Shown: one piece after another, positions 28,062-36,940 of the stretch | Layout of the letters: the number at the start of each line of letters is the position of its first letter | Numbering within the stretch: position 1 is the stretch's first letter | Source: Celerinatantimonas diazotrophica | GTDB taxonomy: Bacteria; Pseudomonadota; Gammaproteobacteria; Enterobacterales; Celerinatantimonadaceae | Direction of reading: 5' to 3' | Assembly: GCF_004339545.1 (NCBI RefSeq) | Contig: NZ_SMGD01000001.1 | Span: 62,001-126,000 of the forward strand | Length of the DNA stretch: 64,000 nt | Translations under genes and position numbers: made by a program | Notes under the pieces: generated by a model | Database searches by the model: none | What the model was told of the DNA's origin: nothing | Seen by the model: the letters and a program-made list of their open reading frames with translations, nothing else

Positions 28062-28088
28062 AGGAAAAAGGCCACTAAATGGTGGCCT
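28062..28088 (-). terminator. Terminator for a minus-strand fragment
   Basis: AGGCCAC (28069-28075) pairs with GTGGCCT (28082-28088); on the minus strand it is followed by TTTTTCC. It lies just downstream of the coding remnant at 28115-28300. Confidence 0.65.
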
Positions 28089-28114
28089 GAGATAGGACAA
28101 AATATAAAATATTA

Positions 28115-28300
28115 TTACGTAAGATGCGTTAATCGTTGTTTTTGTAAAGAATCACCACCAGCATTATTCCGTGCACTGTTGCAATCTTTCACATCAAATT
28201 GTGTACAACTAAAAACGACCAGACTCTTTCTCATAACCTCATCGGCGAGATGTTTCTCTCCGACTTTCGTTTTTTCGCAGCCAAATAAATAATCTTCCCA
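28115..28300 (-). pseudogene. 3' remnant of an unidentified gene
   Basis: An open minus-strand frame of 61 codons without a convincing start, reading WEDYLFGCEKTKVGEKHLAD... and ending QKQRLTHLT. A terminator follows at the expected place. Probably the C-terminal end of a lost gene, perhaps phage-derived. Family not recognised. Confidence 0.35.
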
Positions 28301-28499
28301 CTACAAAACTGATTAAATCGAACATTTCGATGATCAACTTTATAGCATTTGATAAAAAATGATTAGAATATATGTAATCTATTAATACTAGAAAATAGAT
28401 TTTCAAGTTAGTATTTAAGTACTATATTTATAAGAATAAAATTCATTATATTTAATTTCTATAATTTTAATCCTAACACCAATTAGTTCTAATCTTTTC

Positions 28500-28663
28500 T
28501 GCACAGTAGTCACATTCGGCAAGGGGATGCTCATGGTTTATCGGAAAATGGTCACAGGAATTTGTAGGTTAAACTGATCAAATACAGCGCTAATCGTGAT
28601 CATCCTCTGATGTTGATACACCGTAATCCGTAGCCAGCTATCTTGTTTAGCGTACAGCTTCAT
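28500..28663 (-). pseudogene. P2-like tail protein X remnant
   Basis: ATG 28663 opens MKLYAKQDSWLRITVYQH..., continues to AVFDQFNLQIPVTIFR and a TGA at about 28538, then shifts frame to TMSIPLPNVTTVQK. The pattern (MK-x-x-A-x-Q at the start, proline-rich IPLP-V end) matches short phage tail protein X of P2-like phages. A second copy lies at 55842-56031. Broken by at least one frameshift or stop. Confidence 0.5.
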
Positions 28664-28879
28664 TGGCAATACTTCTCAAGCTACAGATTCACATCAACCA
28701 CCAGCAGGTCAACCAGCTCGCTGCTTCACATGATTGCACTGCTATCAGTTGGTGATGAGCCTTTTTCTCTTTAGCCCAGGCTATTTGTACTTTGTACGAA
28801 AATAACTCTGGCTCGCCAATAGAGATCAAGCCGGTTTTCGGTAATAACTTTCGCGGGATGCTGTTGTCATACAGAATAA

Positions 28880-29020
28880 GCTGAGCATGATTGTCAGTTA
28901 CTCATGAGCGTCTTGCTTAAACTCAACCGTATACTTCTGTTTGCTCTTTTTGTCATTTAACACCTCAATAAATAGATTATTATATTCACTATTAAAGTAT
29001 CTTGTTCAATTAGAGCAAAT
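28880..29020 (-). mobile_element. Left-end fragment of the IS3-family element
   Basis: On the minus strand this matches the left end of the element at 53643: GCTCTAATTGAAC..., TTAAATGACAAAAAGAGCAA and MTKRANRS, corresponding to the orfA start MTKRTNRS, then it decays. No right end is present nearby. Confidence 0.7.
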
Positions 29021-29024
29021 CATT

Positions 29025-30935
29025 TTATGAATCTGCCAAAATACCAGGGTATTCAACTGACAACGAATCATCAATTTCATACATTTTTATTTTTCGCCAT
29101 AGTGTTGTTTGGCTAATCCCAAGAATATATGCTGATTTTTTCTTATCACCAGCCGTTTTATTTAAAACATCGGCTATCAATCGGCTTTCTGTACGTTTAA
29201 TTAAATGGGTTTGATCTAACAAACAGGCCGACTCTTTAAGCTCACAGACTTCTGGAATATCCTCCAGAATATGCATTTGTAACAATTCACTCAGAGTGAC
29301 TTCATGGCTATCTGCTAATACAATTAATCGATTTACGAATGCTTGAAGTTGACGTACATTTCCAGGCCAAGAATAACGACGTAGGTAATTTTCTACTTCT
29401 GGAGCCAACTCGAGCTGGCACTGGTTATGTTGTAAGATCTTGCCAATGATAGGTATGATATCTTCCGGTCGTTCATTTAAAGGGGGGATATGTAATTCAA
29501 GAATATTAATTCGATAATAAAGATCTTCTCTAAACTTACCCTTTTCGACTAATTCTGAAAGTTTTTTGTTACTTGCAGTGATCAATCGAAAATCAGTATT
29601 AATCAGAGTACGGCCACCAATCCGAACGAAGGCTTTTTCCTGTAGCACTCGCAATAGCTTAACCTGCACTGAAAGTGGTGCTTCACTAATTTCATCAATA
29701 AAAATTGTCCCATGATTCGCTAATTCAAAAACGCCCGCTTTCCCACCTTTTTGGGCGCCAGTAAAGCTACCTTCGGCGTAACCAAAGAGCTCACTTTCCA
29801 ATAAACTTTCTGGAAGTGCAGCGCAGTTTACCGCAATAAAAACGCCTCGATGACGCGCACTCGCATTATGGATCCCTTGCGCAAAGAGTTCCTTTCCGGT
29901 CCCTGTCTTTCCATAAAGATTGACTGGAAAATCATATTGGGCAAACTTTTTCGCTCGTTCAAGCGATGCGGTTATTGCAGGTGAATGGCCAATAATATCG
30001 TCAAAAGTATATTTTGCCGTAAGAGCCATCCCCATGGCTGGTTTGTTATTGTTTTGTTGGTTATTACGGCTTAATTTTCCTGAAACGACAATAAAATAGT
30101 TGTTATGTCTTTTAATGTTACGTAGATCGATCAACAATTCTCGGTCTTTAATCGAAATCGGTAATTTAAAGACGTCTTTTTCCCCAATAATATAATCAAA
30201 TAATGATTTAAAGTTGGTATCCTGAAAGATATTATCTCCCACGACACAACTAAATAACTTTTCCCCAAGCGTATTAATTCTAGTGATATTACCATAGCTA
30301 CTAATACACATAACACCTTCTGAAACACAGTTAAGCGCTCCTGTCGTTTCAATTAACTTAGCGTTTTTTTGCTTCATGCATTTGAGGATATGCTTCGCTT
30401 CATTAATAGCATTCTCGATGGACAGATTGTCGGCGTCCCCCATAATGACATCAAGCCCATATTTATGTGCCATATGAGCAACTGCTAACCCGCCGATAAC
30501 GACTTTATAGCCTTGCTCCGCTAGCTCAGAGATAATGTTTTCGACATCATAATGCGTGTAAACACGACAAATTTTGAACTGTTCATGAGTTTTCTGCTGA
30601 TATTTTTGGAGCACCCGGCAATATTGAGGAAAACCAATTGCGACAATATTTTCACCATATTTTTTAGCTTCCTTAATACTCTGAGCGATACCATAGTGAT
30701 CATGTAGGATTTCGATCACCGGAATATTGAGGTGACTGCGTAACAACGCAGCGGTTCCCCCTCGGCTGATAATCACCTGAGTCCCCAGATTGATTAGCTC
30801 TTGTGCCTTCTTTAACACATCAAAGTGCTGTAGTTCATACACTGGAATGCTCTGATTTGTTTCAGAAAGAATGGTGTGAATACGCTGAGTTATGGTATGC
30901 GAGACAGAAAATATAACAATCTCATGTGAGAGCAT
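29025..30935 (-). CDS. PrpR-type sigma-54-dependent activator
   Basis: 636 residues: an N-terminal PrpR-like sensor domain (about 1-185; VIISRGGTAALLRSHLNIPV, YKVVIGG), a short PAS-like segment (about 200-285), an AAA+ domain (about 310-545) with Walker A GKTGTGKELF, Walker B GTIFIDEI and the sigma-54 contact loop GSFTGA (Ser replaces the first Ala of GAFTGA), and a C-terminal Fis helix-turn-helix (SAYILGISQTTLWRKI). Such proteins sense a metabolite and open sigma-54 promoters. It sits beside a catabolic operon whose promoter has -24/-12 elements, its likely target. Confidence 0.9.
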   Translation of the reverse strand: MLSHEIVIFSVSHTITQRIHTILSETNQSIPVYELQHFDVLKKAQELINLGTQVIISRGGTAALLRSHLNIPVIEILHDHYGIAQSIKEAKKYGENIVAIGFPQYCRVLQKYQQKTHEQFKICRVYTHYDVENIISELAEQGYKVVIGGLAVAHMAHKYGLDVIMGDADNLSIENAINEAKHILKCMKQKNAKLIETTGALNCVSEGVMCISSYGNITRINTLGEKLFSCVVGDNIFQDTNFKSLFDYIIGEKDVFKLPISIKDRELLIDLRNIKRHNNYFIVVSGKLSRNNQQNNNKPAMGMALTAKYTFDDIIGHSPAITASLERAKKFAQYDFPVNLYGKTGTGKELFAQGIHNASARHRGVFIAVNCAALPESLLESELFGYAEGSFTGAQKGGKAGVFELANHGTIFIDEISEAPLSVQVKLLRVLQEKAFVRIGGRTLINTDFRLITASNKKLSELVEKGKFREDLYYRINILELHIPPLNERPEDIIPIIGKILQHNQCQLELAPEVENYLRRYSWPGNVRQLQAFVNRLIVLADSHEVTLSELLQMHILEDIPEVCELKESACLLDQTHLIKRTESRLIADVLNKTAGDKKKSAYILGISQTTLWRKIKMYEIDDSLSVEYPGILADS

Positions 30936-31026
30936 ATGAGTACCCCAAATAGATCCTGCGGAAGACAGTATGACAAAGCCTCAAGCAAATTAACGTGACT
31001 CATATCGATCTGTGAGGAATATATGC

Positions 31027-31058
31027 CGCCATAATACTCTCAATCAAGTATTATGGCG
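31027..31058 (-). terminator. Hairpin after the catabolic operon
   Basis: CGCCATAATACT (31027-31038) and AGTATTATGGCG (31047-31058) form a perfect 12-bp stem with an 8-base loop, directly downstream of the last operon gene. The U-tract is poor, so it may be a transcript-stabilising stem. Confidence 0.6.
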
Positions 31059-31066
31059 ATCATAGG

Positions 31067-32230
31067 CTATAAAGACGGACGTCGATAAACAATCTGTCCA
31101 TCAAGAATGGTTGCACAATTTTCGATGATTTGATTAGCTTTTAGATAATTCCCCTGGCTGTCATCAAATGTGAATGGCTGATCGACCAATTTAACAATCG
31201 CTATATCGGCAAAAGCCCCTGGTTTTAGAGTTCCGATTTGGCCATCCATCTTCATCAGTCGAGCTGGTGTTTCAGTGACAGCTTTGATGATGTCGAAAAT
31301 CGGCATTCCCATATTCAGGTACTTCGACATAACCATCAATAAACTATAAACTTGGGTCGTCCTGAGGCTATTTTTCAGCGTCATATCCGTACTAATAACA
31401 TCCGGATAAAAACCTTGTTCCATGGCCGTCTGAGCGACTTTAAAATGGAAATGAGCTACGCCGTTGGAACAATCAAAAATCACGCCTCGTTGCTGAGCCT
31501 TAACGAGCTCAGGATAAACGTTCCCCTGCTCATCGAGAATGGTATTCCCTTTCCCCTGATAGCAATGCGCAAAAATATCACTTTCCCGAAAATGTTCAAT
31601 CAGTTGTGGAGCTGGCAAATGCGAATCGGTCACATGAACACAGAAATTTGTATTCAGTTGCTGAGCCATATCCACCATCGTCATGAATGGATCCTGCTTG
31701 AACGGATGATCATGAAACAACTCCTCACTATAGCGAAGTTTAAGTCCAAGGATCTGATCAGGGTTTTCTGCCAATAACTGAGCAATTTTGGCCTGATTGT
31801 AATGCGCCGGATCGATATTCTCGAGATATCCTGTGGGCCCTCCAAGGGTCGACAAACCGACACTCACCACATTCAGATAGCTCTTAATACGCACTCTTGA
31901 AGGTTCAACCACACTGCTTTTGAACAGGTTAAAGGTAGTACAACCGCTACTTCCAGCATCAACGACACTTGTCACACCATTTGGCAAGCAGATGATATTC
32001 GGGTCAACGGCGATCGCAAGGCCACCATGGAACACATGAGTGTGAAAATCGATCAATCCGGGTAAAACCCATGCACCTTCAGCATCAATCGTGGTATCGG
32101 ATTCATAATTTTCAATACCACTTAGGTCAACGATCTTATTACCATTTACTCCAATATCTTGACGAATGTATTGGCGTTGCTGAAGATCCAGTATTGTTCC
32201 ATTTTTAATTAACAAATCCAGTTTCATCAT
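31067..32230 (-). CDS. COG3964-type amidohydrolase/deacetylase
   Basis: 387 residues of the amidohydrolase superfamily: metal His-x-His in LIDFHTHVFHGG, a conserved GVTSVVDAGSSGC, Lys in LGLKLRYSEE as bridging-residue candidate, His in CVHVTDS and FAHCYQGKG, and the catalytic Asp in VISTDMT. It resembles the COG3964 group (Atu3266/EF0837 relatives), some members of which deacetylate alpha-acyloxy carboxylates. Last gene of the operon. I infer that it removes an acyl group to release a 2-hydroxy acid. The natural substrate is unknown. Confidence 0.82.
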   Translation of the reverse strand: MMKLDLLIKNGTILDLQQRQYIRQDIGVNGNKIVDLSGIENYESDTTIDAEGAWVLPGLIDFHTHVFHGGLAIAVDPNIICLPNGVTSVVDAGSSGCTTFNLFKSSVVEPSRVRIKSYLNVVSVGLSTLGGPTGYLENIDPAHYNQAKIAQLLAENPDQILGLKLRYSEELFHDHPFKQDPFMTMVDMAQQLNTNFCVHVTDSHLPAPQLIEHFRESDIFAHCYQGKGNTILDEQGNVYPELVKAQQRGVIFDCSNGVAHFHFKVAQTAMEQGFYPDVISTDMTLKNSLRTTQVYSLLMVMSKYLNMGMPIFDIIKAVTETPARLMKMDGQIGTLKPGAFADIAIVKLVDQPFTFDDSQGNYLKANQIIENCATILDGQIVYRRPSL

Positions 32231-32236
32231 AGCCCC

Positions 32237-33670
32237 CTAGAGTCCAAGAAAATGCCAATATGGCAATCCAATGAAGAGGTACACAAGGAAGTTAATTAAA
32301 ACCATCACGGTACCGATTCCCCAGAATTTTTTCTGTGGCACATAGCCACTTGAGAAGGTAATAACGCCAGCCCCATTTCCGTAATGAGTTAACAGCGCTC
32401 CATAAGCTGCCGAAAATGCTAATGATAAAGCAATTAACATCGGATCAGCACTGGTCGTCATCCCCAAGGTGAACAGAACAGGGAAGAACGAAACCACAAA
32501 AGCACTACTTGAGACAAACAAGTAACGCGCCGCGAGGCTAAAGAGTACCAATACGGCAATAGCAACATACGAATTAAGATGGGATAGATCGACGTAGTTT
32601 TTGATGACATCGACTAAGTAGAGATAAAAACCACCATGAGCCAAAGCAACCGCAATGCCGTAGAAAGCACCGTACCAAACAAACGTCTGCCAAGCACCTT
32701 TCTCATTCACCACATCTTGCCAACTCAGCACTTTAAACAACAACAAGCTAGAGAGAAAAACCAACCCAACCGAAATATATTTAATTCCAGTTAACGAACC
32801 AGTCATCCATCCAAGCACCCCAAGTACAAAGAAGATGATCAACAGTTTTTCTTCACGTTTCACAGGACCTAATTCACGTAGACCTTTCTCAGCCACTTCT
32901 CGAACGTTATCGATCACCTTGAGTTCAGGTGGATAAAGTTTATAAATAAGCAGCGGAGCAACTAACAAAATGAGTCCAGCTGGAACGATGGCCGCTTTAA
33001 ACCAAACCATCCATTCCAAATTGATGTTGAGGATCTTGTTGGCCAGTGAAACGGTAATTGAGTTCGTTGCCATCCCAGTCATAAACAGAGCCGATGTTCC
33101 CATTGATACCACGTACATCAGCATGGTCAAATAAGCCCCAAGCTTCCGGCTCCCCTGAGTTGGCGTAGAGTTTAGCGCCTCAGCAATGTTACGGAAAATA
33201 GGATAAGTGATGCCACCGGAACGTGACATATTAGAGCCGGTAGCCGGTGCTAATATCAGATCGGTAAACATCATCAGGTAGCCTAATGTAAGGGTATTTT
33301 TGCCATATCGTCTGAGCAACAGATAGGCAATCCGCTTACCTAGTCCAGTAATCACAAAAGCCTTACAAATAATAAAGGCACTGATAATAAACCAGACTAA
33401 TGGCCCCCCAAATCCGGCAAATAAAACTTTCGGCGAAATAAATAACGATGCAAATCCCAAAATGATAAGCATAATGACAGCATCAGTATAAGGCCGTAAA
33501 ACCAAGCCACATAGCATTGCTAAATATATGCCCACAATTGCCCAAGTTTGTGCAGTTAAGGCGGCTGGATGAGGTGTAAACCAAAATATTATAGGAAACA
33601 GTATAATTGGTACGAGTTTTAATAATTTCATATCTTTCACCTTGATAATTAAATGCCTCTTCCGAGGCAA
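32237..33670 (-). CDS. DASS-family sodium/dicarboxylate symporter
   Basis: 477 residues, about 11-13 membrane helices, with DASS/SLC13 features: LILAPATGSNMSRSGG and FMTGMATNSITVSLANKIL, corresponding to the two substrate/sodium hairpin motifs. The family imports di- and tricarboxylates or sulfate with sodium, or exchanges them. Its place between the aldolase-like and amidohydrolase genes suggests it imports the pathway substrate, probably an anionic hydroxy acid or its acyl ester. Separated by 6 bp from the downstream gene. Confidence 0.88.
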   Translation of the reverse strand: MPRKRHLIIKVKDMKLLKLVPIILFPIIFWFTPHPAALTAQTWAIVGIYLAMLCGLVLRPYTDAVIMLIILGFASLFISPKVLFAGFGGPLVWFIISAFIICKAFVITGLGKRIAYLLLRRYGKNTLTLGYLMMFTDLILAPATGSNMSRSGGITYPIFRNIAEALNSTPTQGSRKLGAYLTMLMYVVSMGTSALFMTGMATNSITVSLANKILNINLEWMVWFKAAIVPAGLILLVAPLLIYKLYPPELKVIDNVREVAEKGLRELGPVKREEKLLIIFFVLGVLGWMTGSLTGIKYISVGLVFLSSLLLFKVLSWQDVVNEKGAWQTFVWYGAFYGIAVALAHGGFYLYLVDVIKNYVDLSHLNSYVAIAVLVLFSLAARYLFVSSSAFVVSFFPVLFTLGMTTSADPMLIALSLAFSAAYGALLTHYGNGAGVITFSSGYVPQKKFWGIGTVMVLINFLVYLFIGLPYWHFLGL

Positions 33671-33685
33671 ATAATTAATTGCGCA

Positions 33686-34384
33686 TTAGTTATAGGTCCC
33701 GTCGATAATCTCTACCCCAGTTTCATTTATAATTCGTTTCACCCAGTCTTTATTTGCTTTACCCGCTTTGGCTGCTTCAACTTTTCCCGAATCATATTTA
33801 GAATATTCTTTAACTTGATCTAATAAATTAGATGCTTCCATCAATGGAATAACTACAATCCCATCGGTATCTGCCACAATTAAATCACCAGGACAAATAG
33901 CAATACCACTAATTGCAATAGGCGTATTTACTTCACCAGGGCCTTGCTTAAAGGGACCAGCAGGATTAGCACCAGCCGCAAATAACGGTAGTTCCATTTT
34001 TGATATTGCATCTAAATCTCGGATAGGACCATCTAAAATAATACCGCCAATATGCTTATCGTAATGCGCATAGGTTGCCATAATCTCGCCCATCAAAGCA
34101 CGGGAGCGATCACCCTCATTAGAAACGATAATAATGTCATTTTCGTTGGCCATTTCTAAAGCGGCATGCAGCATTAAGTTATCACCCGCACGAACTTTAA
34201 CTGTTACAGCAAAACCTACTGTCACCGGTTTTTTGGGTGAAGAAATTAATTTAATATCATTGCCAATCACCGAAATACGATTCATTTTATCGGCAATATT
34301 AGCCACCGGTAGTTGTTCATATTCTTCAATTAAATTAGTGTTTAATTGCGGACGTTTAGTGAAAATTCGGTTACCGATACTCAT
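33686..34384 (-). CDS. RraA-like/HMG aldolase-family lyase
   Basis: 232 residues with the RraA fold: LPVANIADKMNR, GFAVTVKVRAGDNLMLHAA, the active-site GGIILDGPIRDLDAI with conserved Arg-Asp, and DLIVADTDGIVVIP. Members include 4-hydroxy-4-methyl-2-oxoglutarate/CHA aldolases and oxaloacetate decarboxylases needing Mg(II). In this operon it probably cleaves or decarboxylates the 2-oxo acid made by the neighbouring dehydrogenase. True RraA (RNase E inhibitor) is shorter and not in such an operon. Start overlaps the upstream stop by one base. Confidence 0.85.
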   Translation of the reverse strand: MSIGNRIFTKRPQLNTNLIEEYEQLPVANIADKMNRISVIGNDIKLISSPKKPVTVGFAVTVKVRAGDNLMLHAALEMANENDIIIVSNEGDRSRALMGEIMATYAHYDKHIGGIILDGPIRDLDAISKMELPLFAAGANPAGPFKQGPGEVNTPIAISGIAICPGDLIVADTDGIVVIPLMEASNLLDQVKEYSKYDSGKVEAAKAGKANKDWVKRIINETGVEIIDGTYN

Positions 34385-35352
34385 TATTTATTCCCTCCTT
34401 CAAACCCTGGAACTGGCCAACGGGGCTCTTTTCCAGATAGCACTTCGTCGATACCTATTGCAGAATGTAGCGATGCACGATCAGTTGCTTCTCTTGTCGC
34501 TGCACCAATGTGCGGACCAATAACAAGATTATTTAAGCTAAATAACGGATCAGTTTTCTCGAAAGGTTCATGTTTTATAGTATCAACAGCGGCACCAGCA
34601 ATCAGGTGATCATTCAAAGCGTTAAATAGATCTGCTTCATTCACTACTTTACCGCGAGCAGTATTGATGAAATAGGCAGTTTCTTTCATTAAATTAAATT
34701 GTTTGTGACCAACAAAATCAAATGTTTCTTCGGTAGCTGGACAATGCAGAGAAACAATATCACTTTCTTTAAAGATGCGATCAAAGTCATCGGTTAATTC
34801 AACACCCTCTGGAATTTGCTCTTTGGTTTTATATGGATCATAACCGATGACTTTCATATTAAATCCATACATCGCTTTTTTAGCAACTCGAGAACCAATG
34901 TTTCCGACACCAATCAATCCTAATGTTTTGCCATCGAGTTCAACTTTAGGTGTTTTTAATTTCGCAAAATAAAAATCATCCAGCATTTTTTCCTGAACAA
35001 GTTTAAAATTACGAGAACAATGCAACATATAAAATATAGCTAATTCAGCAACTGACATGCTATTAGCTACGGGGCAATTTAACACCATCACTCCATGTCG
35101 TTTTGCTGATTCCAAATCAACGGTATCGTAACCGGCTCCATGGCGAGCAACGACTTTTAATTTTTTGGCAGCGTCAAATACTCGGTCAGTCATTTTGGAA
35201 AGACGAACAATAATTCCATCACAATCGGGAATATCACGAATAATATCTTCTTCTTCCATTCCTGAGCCATCAATTAATTCATATCCCCGACTTTCTAGAT
35301 ATTCACGACCTTCTGCCATAATCTCTTGCGGTAATAAAACCTTGAAACTCAT
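34384..35352 (-). CDS. D-isomer-specific 2-hydroxyacid dehydrogenase
   Basis: 322 residues: substrate-binding lobe, then the NAD fold with GLIGVGNIGSRVAKKA and the catalytic set Arg (about 233, NTARGKVVNEADL), Glu (KHEPFEKTDP) and His (IGPHIGAATREATDRAS). Matches the SerA/2-hydroxyacid dehydrogenase family, which oxidises a 2-hydroxy acid or reduces the 2-oxo acid with NAD(P). First gene of the operon, 22 bp after the predicted transcription start, with AGGAG at the ribosome site. The substrate is not deducible. Confidence 0.88.
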   Translation of the reverse strand: MSFKVLLPQEIMAEGREYLESRGYELIDGSGMEEEDIIRDIPDCDGIIVRLSKMTDRVFDAAKKLKVVARHGAGYDTVDLESAKRHGVMVLNCPVANSMSVAELAIFYMLHCSRNFKLVQEKMLDDFYFAKLKTPKVELDGKTLGLIGVGNIGSRVAKKAMYGFNMKVIGYDPYKTKEQIPEGVELTDDFDRIFKESDIVSLHCPATEETFDFVGHKQFNLMKETAYFINTARGKVVNEADLFNALNDHLIAGAAVDTIKHEPFEKTDPLFSLNNLVIGPHIGAATREATDRASLHSAIGIDEVLSGKEPRWPVPGFEGGNK

Positions 35353-35384
35353 AATTATTCTCCTATTAAAGTTGGTTATATAGG

Positions 35385-35400
35385 AGCGAGAAACGTACCA
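35385..35400 (-). promoter_or_regulatory. Sigma-54 (-24/-12) promoter of the catabolic operon
   Basis: Minus strand TGGTACGTTTCTCGCT: GG at -24 and GC at -12 separated by exactly 10 bases, 14 of the 16 bases fitting TGGCACG-N4-TTGC(A/T). It lies about 33 bp before the start codon of the dehydrogenase gene, and a sigma-54 activator is encoded at the other end of the cluster. Confidence 0.8.
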
Positions 35401-35533
35401 ATGTCATAAAAAGAATAATAAAAAAAGTTGTATCTATATGTTTTTTAAAGGTTTTATATTTATTTGTTATGTTTTAAAATTATTTTTGTCATTGAAGGCA
35501 ATCACATATTTTTAATATGGCAATTCTCAAGGT

Positions 35534-35567
35534 ATTTCATTTTGAAATCGATATTTCATTTTGAACT
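35534..35567. promoter_or_regulatory. Paired palindromes, likely activator-binding sites
   Basis: ATTTCA-TTT-TGAAAT (35534-35548, perfect) and ATTTCA-TTT-TGAACT (35553-35567) have centres 19 bp apart, so they lie on about the same helix face. They lie about 150 bp upstream of the -24/-12 promoter, the usual place for an enhancer bound by a PrpR-type activator. Confidence 0.7.
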
Positions 35568-35999
35568 AATTGATACTTATATGATTACTGCTTTTTTGCG
35601 AGCTCAGGACACTTTTATAACCGATTAAAAGTCCCCTAATGACTCGCCCTCTAGTCGGAGTTACGGTAATCAATGAAAAATAGAAGTTGTGTGGATATGA
35701 CCAAAAAAAGATAAAAGGCAAGCTAACCAACTGATAGTAATACAATCATACAAAACAATGGGTACGTTGACCGGATTGACGATGAGACGCAGTTATAACC
35801 CCAAATCAAGTGGGCGGTCGTAACCGAACATACAGTGGCAGGGTCATATAGGTTGGGGATACCTGTCCATCAGACAAGTAAATGGGGTCTTGAGGAAACT
35901 AAGTTTGTCATACTGATTTAATCAACAAGGACCCTACGTACAATAAAAATCAACAGGTTTTAATAATAGGCTCTCTATGCAATAGATGGATGAATGACT
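35568..35999. other. Intergenic region, nothing recognisable
   Basis: About 430 bp beyond the enhancer sites. No open frame or repeat could be supported. Confidence 0.4.
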
Positions 36000-36024
36000 C
36001 AAAAAGCCCTTTCAAAAAGGGCTT
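36000..36024 (-). terminator. Terminator of the 156-residue protein gene
   Basis: AAGCCCTTT (36004-36012) pairs with AAAGGGCTT (36016-36024); the minus strand continues TTTTTGAG. Confidence 0.85.
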
Positions 36025-36041
36025 AGTATCTCAATAGTTAA

Positions 36042-36512
36042 TTAAGCAGCAGAAACAATAAACTTATGGGTGTCTGATTGTGATAATCGATACTCACCCA
36101 ATGTCCCATTTTTCGCATTTTCATCGGCAGTCATCTTGTCAGATGCTAAATGCCAGTTATTGTTTGAATCATGATGGCCCTGGCCCAGGCAAATATTAAA
36201 CGAAGTCCCATTAATGACTAATACGCCTTTGATAGCGAAGTTCAACTCTTTAGGTTTATTGTCACCGCCAAGCGTATGGATCATGCGCGAATACACACCA
36301 TCCACAGAACTATTAAACCAATCAGCACAACGAGAGGTTCCATGACGCCCCGCTTTGACAGTAATAGTTAATTCATTGTTTGCCGACTTTGTTGTCACAC
36401 CATCAAAAGGTTGTCCATCAGAGACAATGTAATCATTCCCGTAGGTAAAAGAAATTTCTATATCAGATGTTTGAGCTTCAAACAGAAACTCATTGTCATG
36501 TACTGTAGTCAT
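36042..36512 (-). CDS. Hypothetical beta-rich soluble protein
   Basis: 156 residues with no signal peptide or membrane helix. Alternating polar/hydrophobic strands (DIEISFTYGNDYIV, NNELTITVKAGRHGT, KELNFAIKGVLVI) suggest a beta-sandwich, perhaps lectin-like or a small effector. A good AAGGAAA ribosome site and a clean terminator show an intact single-gene unit. It lies at the edge of the prophage-derived region. I do not recognise the family. Confidence 0.65.
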   Translation of the reverse strand: MTTVHDNEFLFEAQTSDIEISFTYGNDYIVSDGQPFDGVTTKSANNELTITVKAGRHGTSRCADWFNSSVDGVYSRMIHTLGGDNKPKELNFAIKGVLVINGTSFNICLGQGHHDSNNNWHLASDKMTADENAKNGTLGEYRLSQSDTHKFIVSAA

Positions 36513-36940
36513 TGTTTTTCCTTATAAGAAAGTAAACGTAAACAACTAACAACAAAAACATCAATAATTTTAGTTCAGGAATTCTCATTAATTGATAAAT
36601 TACATATTTTTACAATTCTCATATGCAAAAGCCACCAACTACGCCTTTGTAATCTCCCACTGCATGCACTGCTCCATGGTTAGAAATGCGGCGGTGTTAT
36701 AGATTGAGAATCAAGGTCACCTACGTATCAACCTAATTTCAATAGGATTTAAAGGCATCAGAAGTGATTGTGAGAAATTCATTGAAGACACTATAGATTG
36801 AATACTGAGTCCCAAGAGATATAACCAGCCACAAAATATCGGTATTTAATTGTTCGCCGTAGCATTTGGCTTTATACACATCTCATTAGCCTCCCTAGTC
36901 ATCGCAGCCGCTGCACATATGGCGCCATCAGTGCTTGCTT
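36513..36940. other. Intergenic region, nothing recognisable
   Basis: About 430 bp, AT-rich near 36540-36630 (probably the promoter of the preceding minus-strand gene). No further feature supported. Confidence 0.4.
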
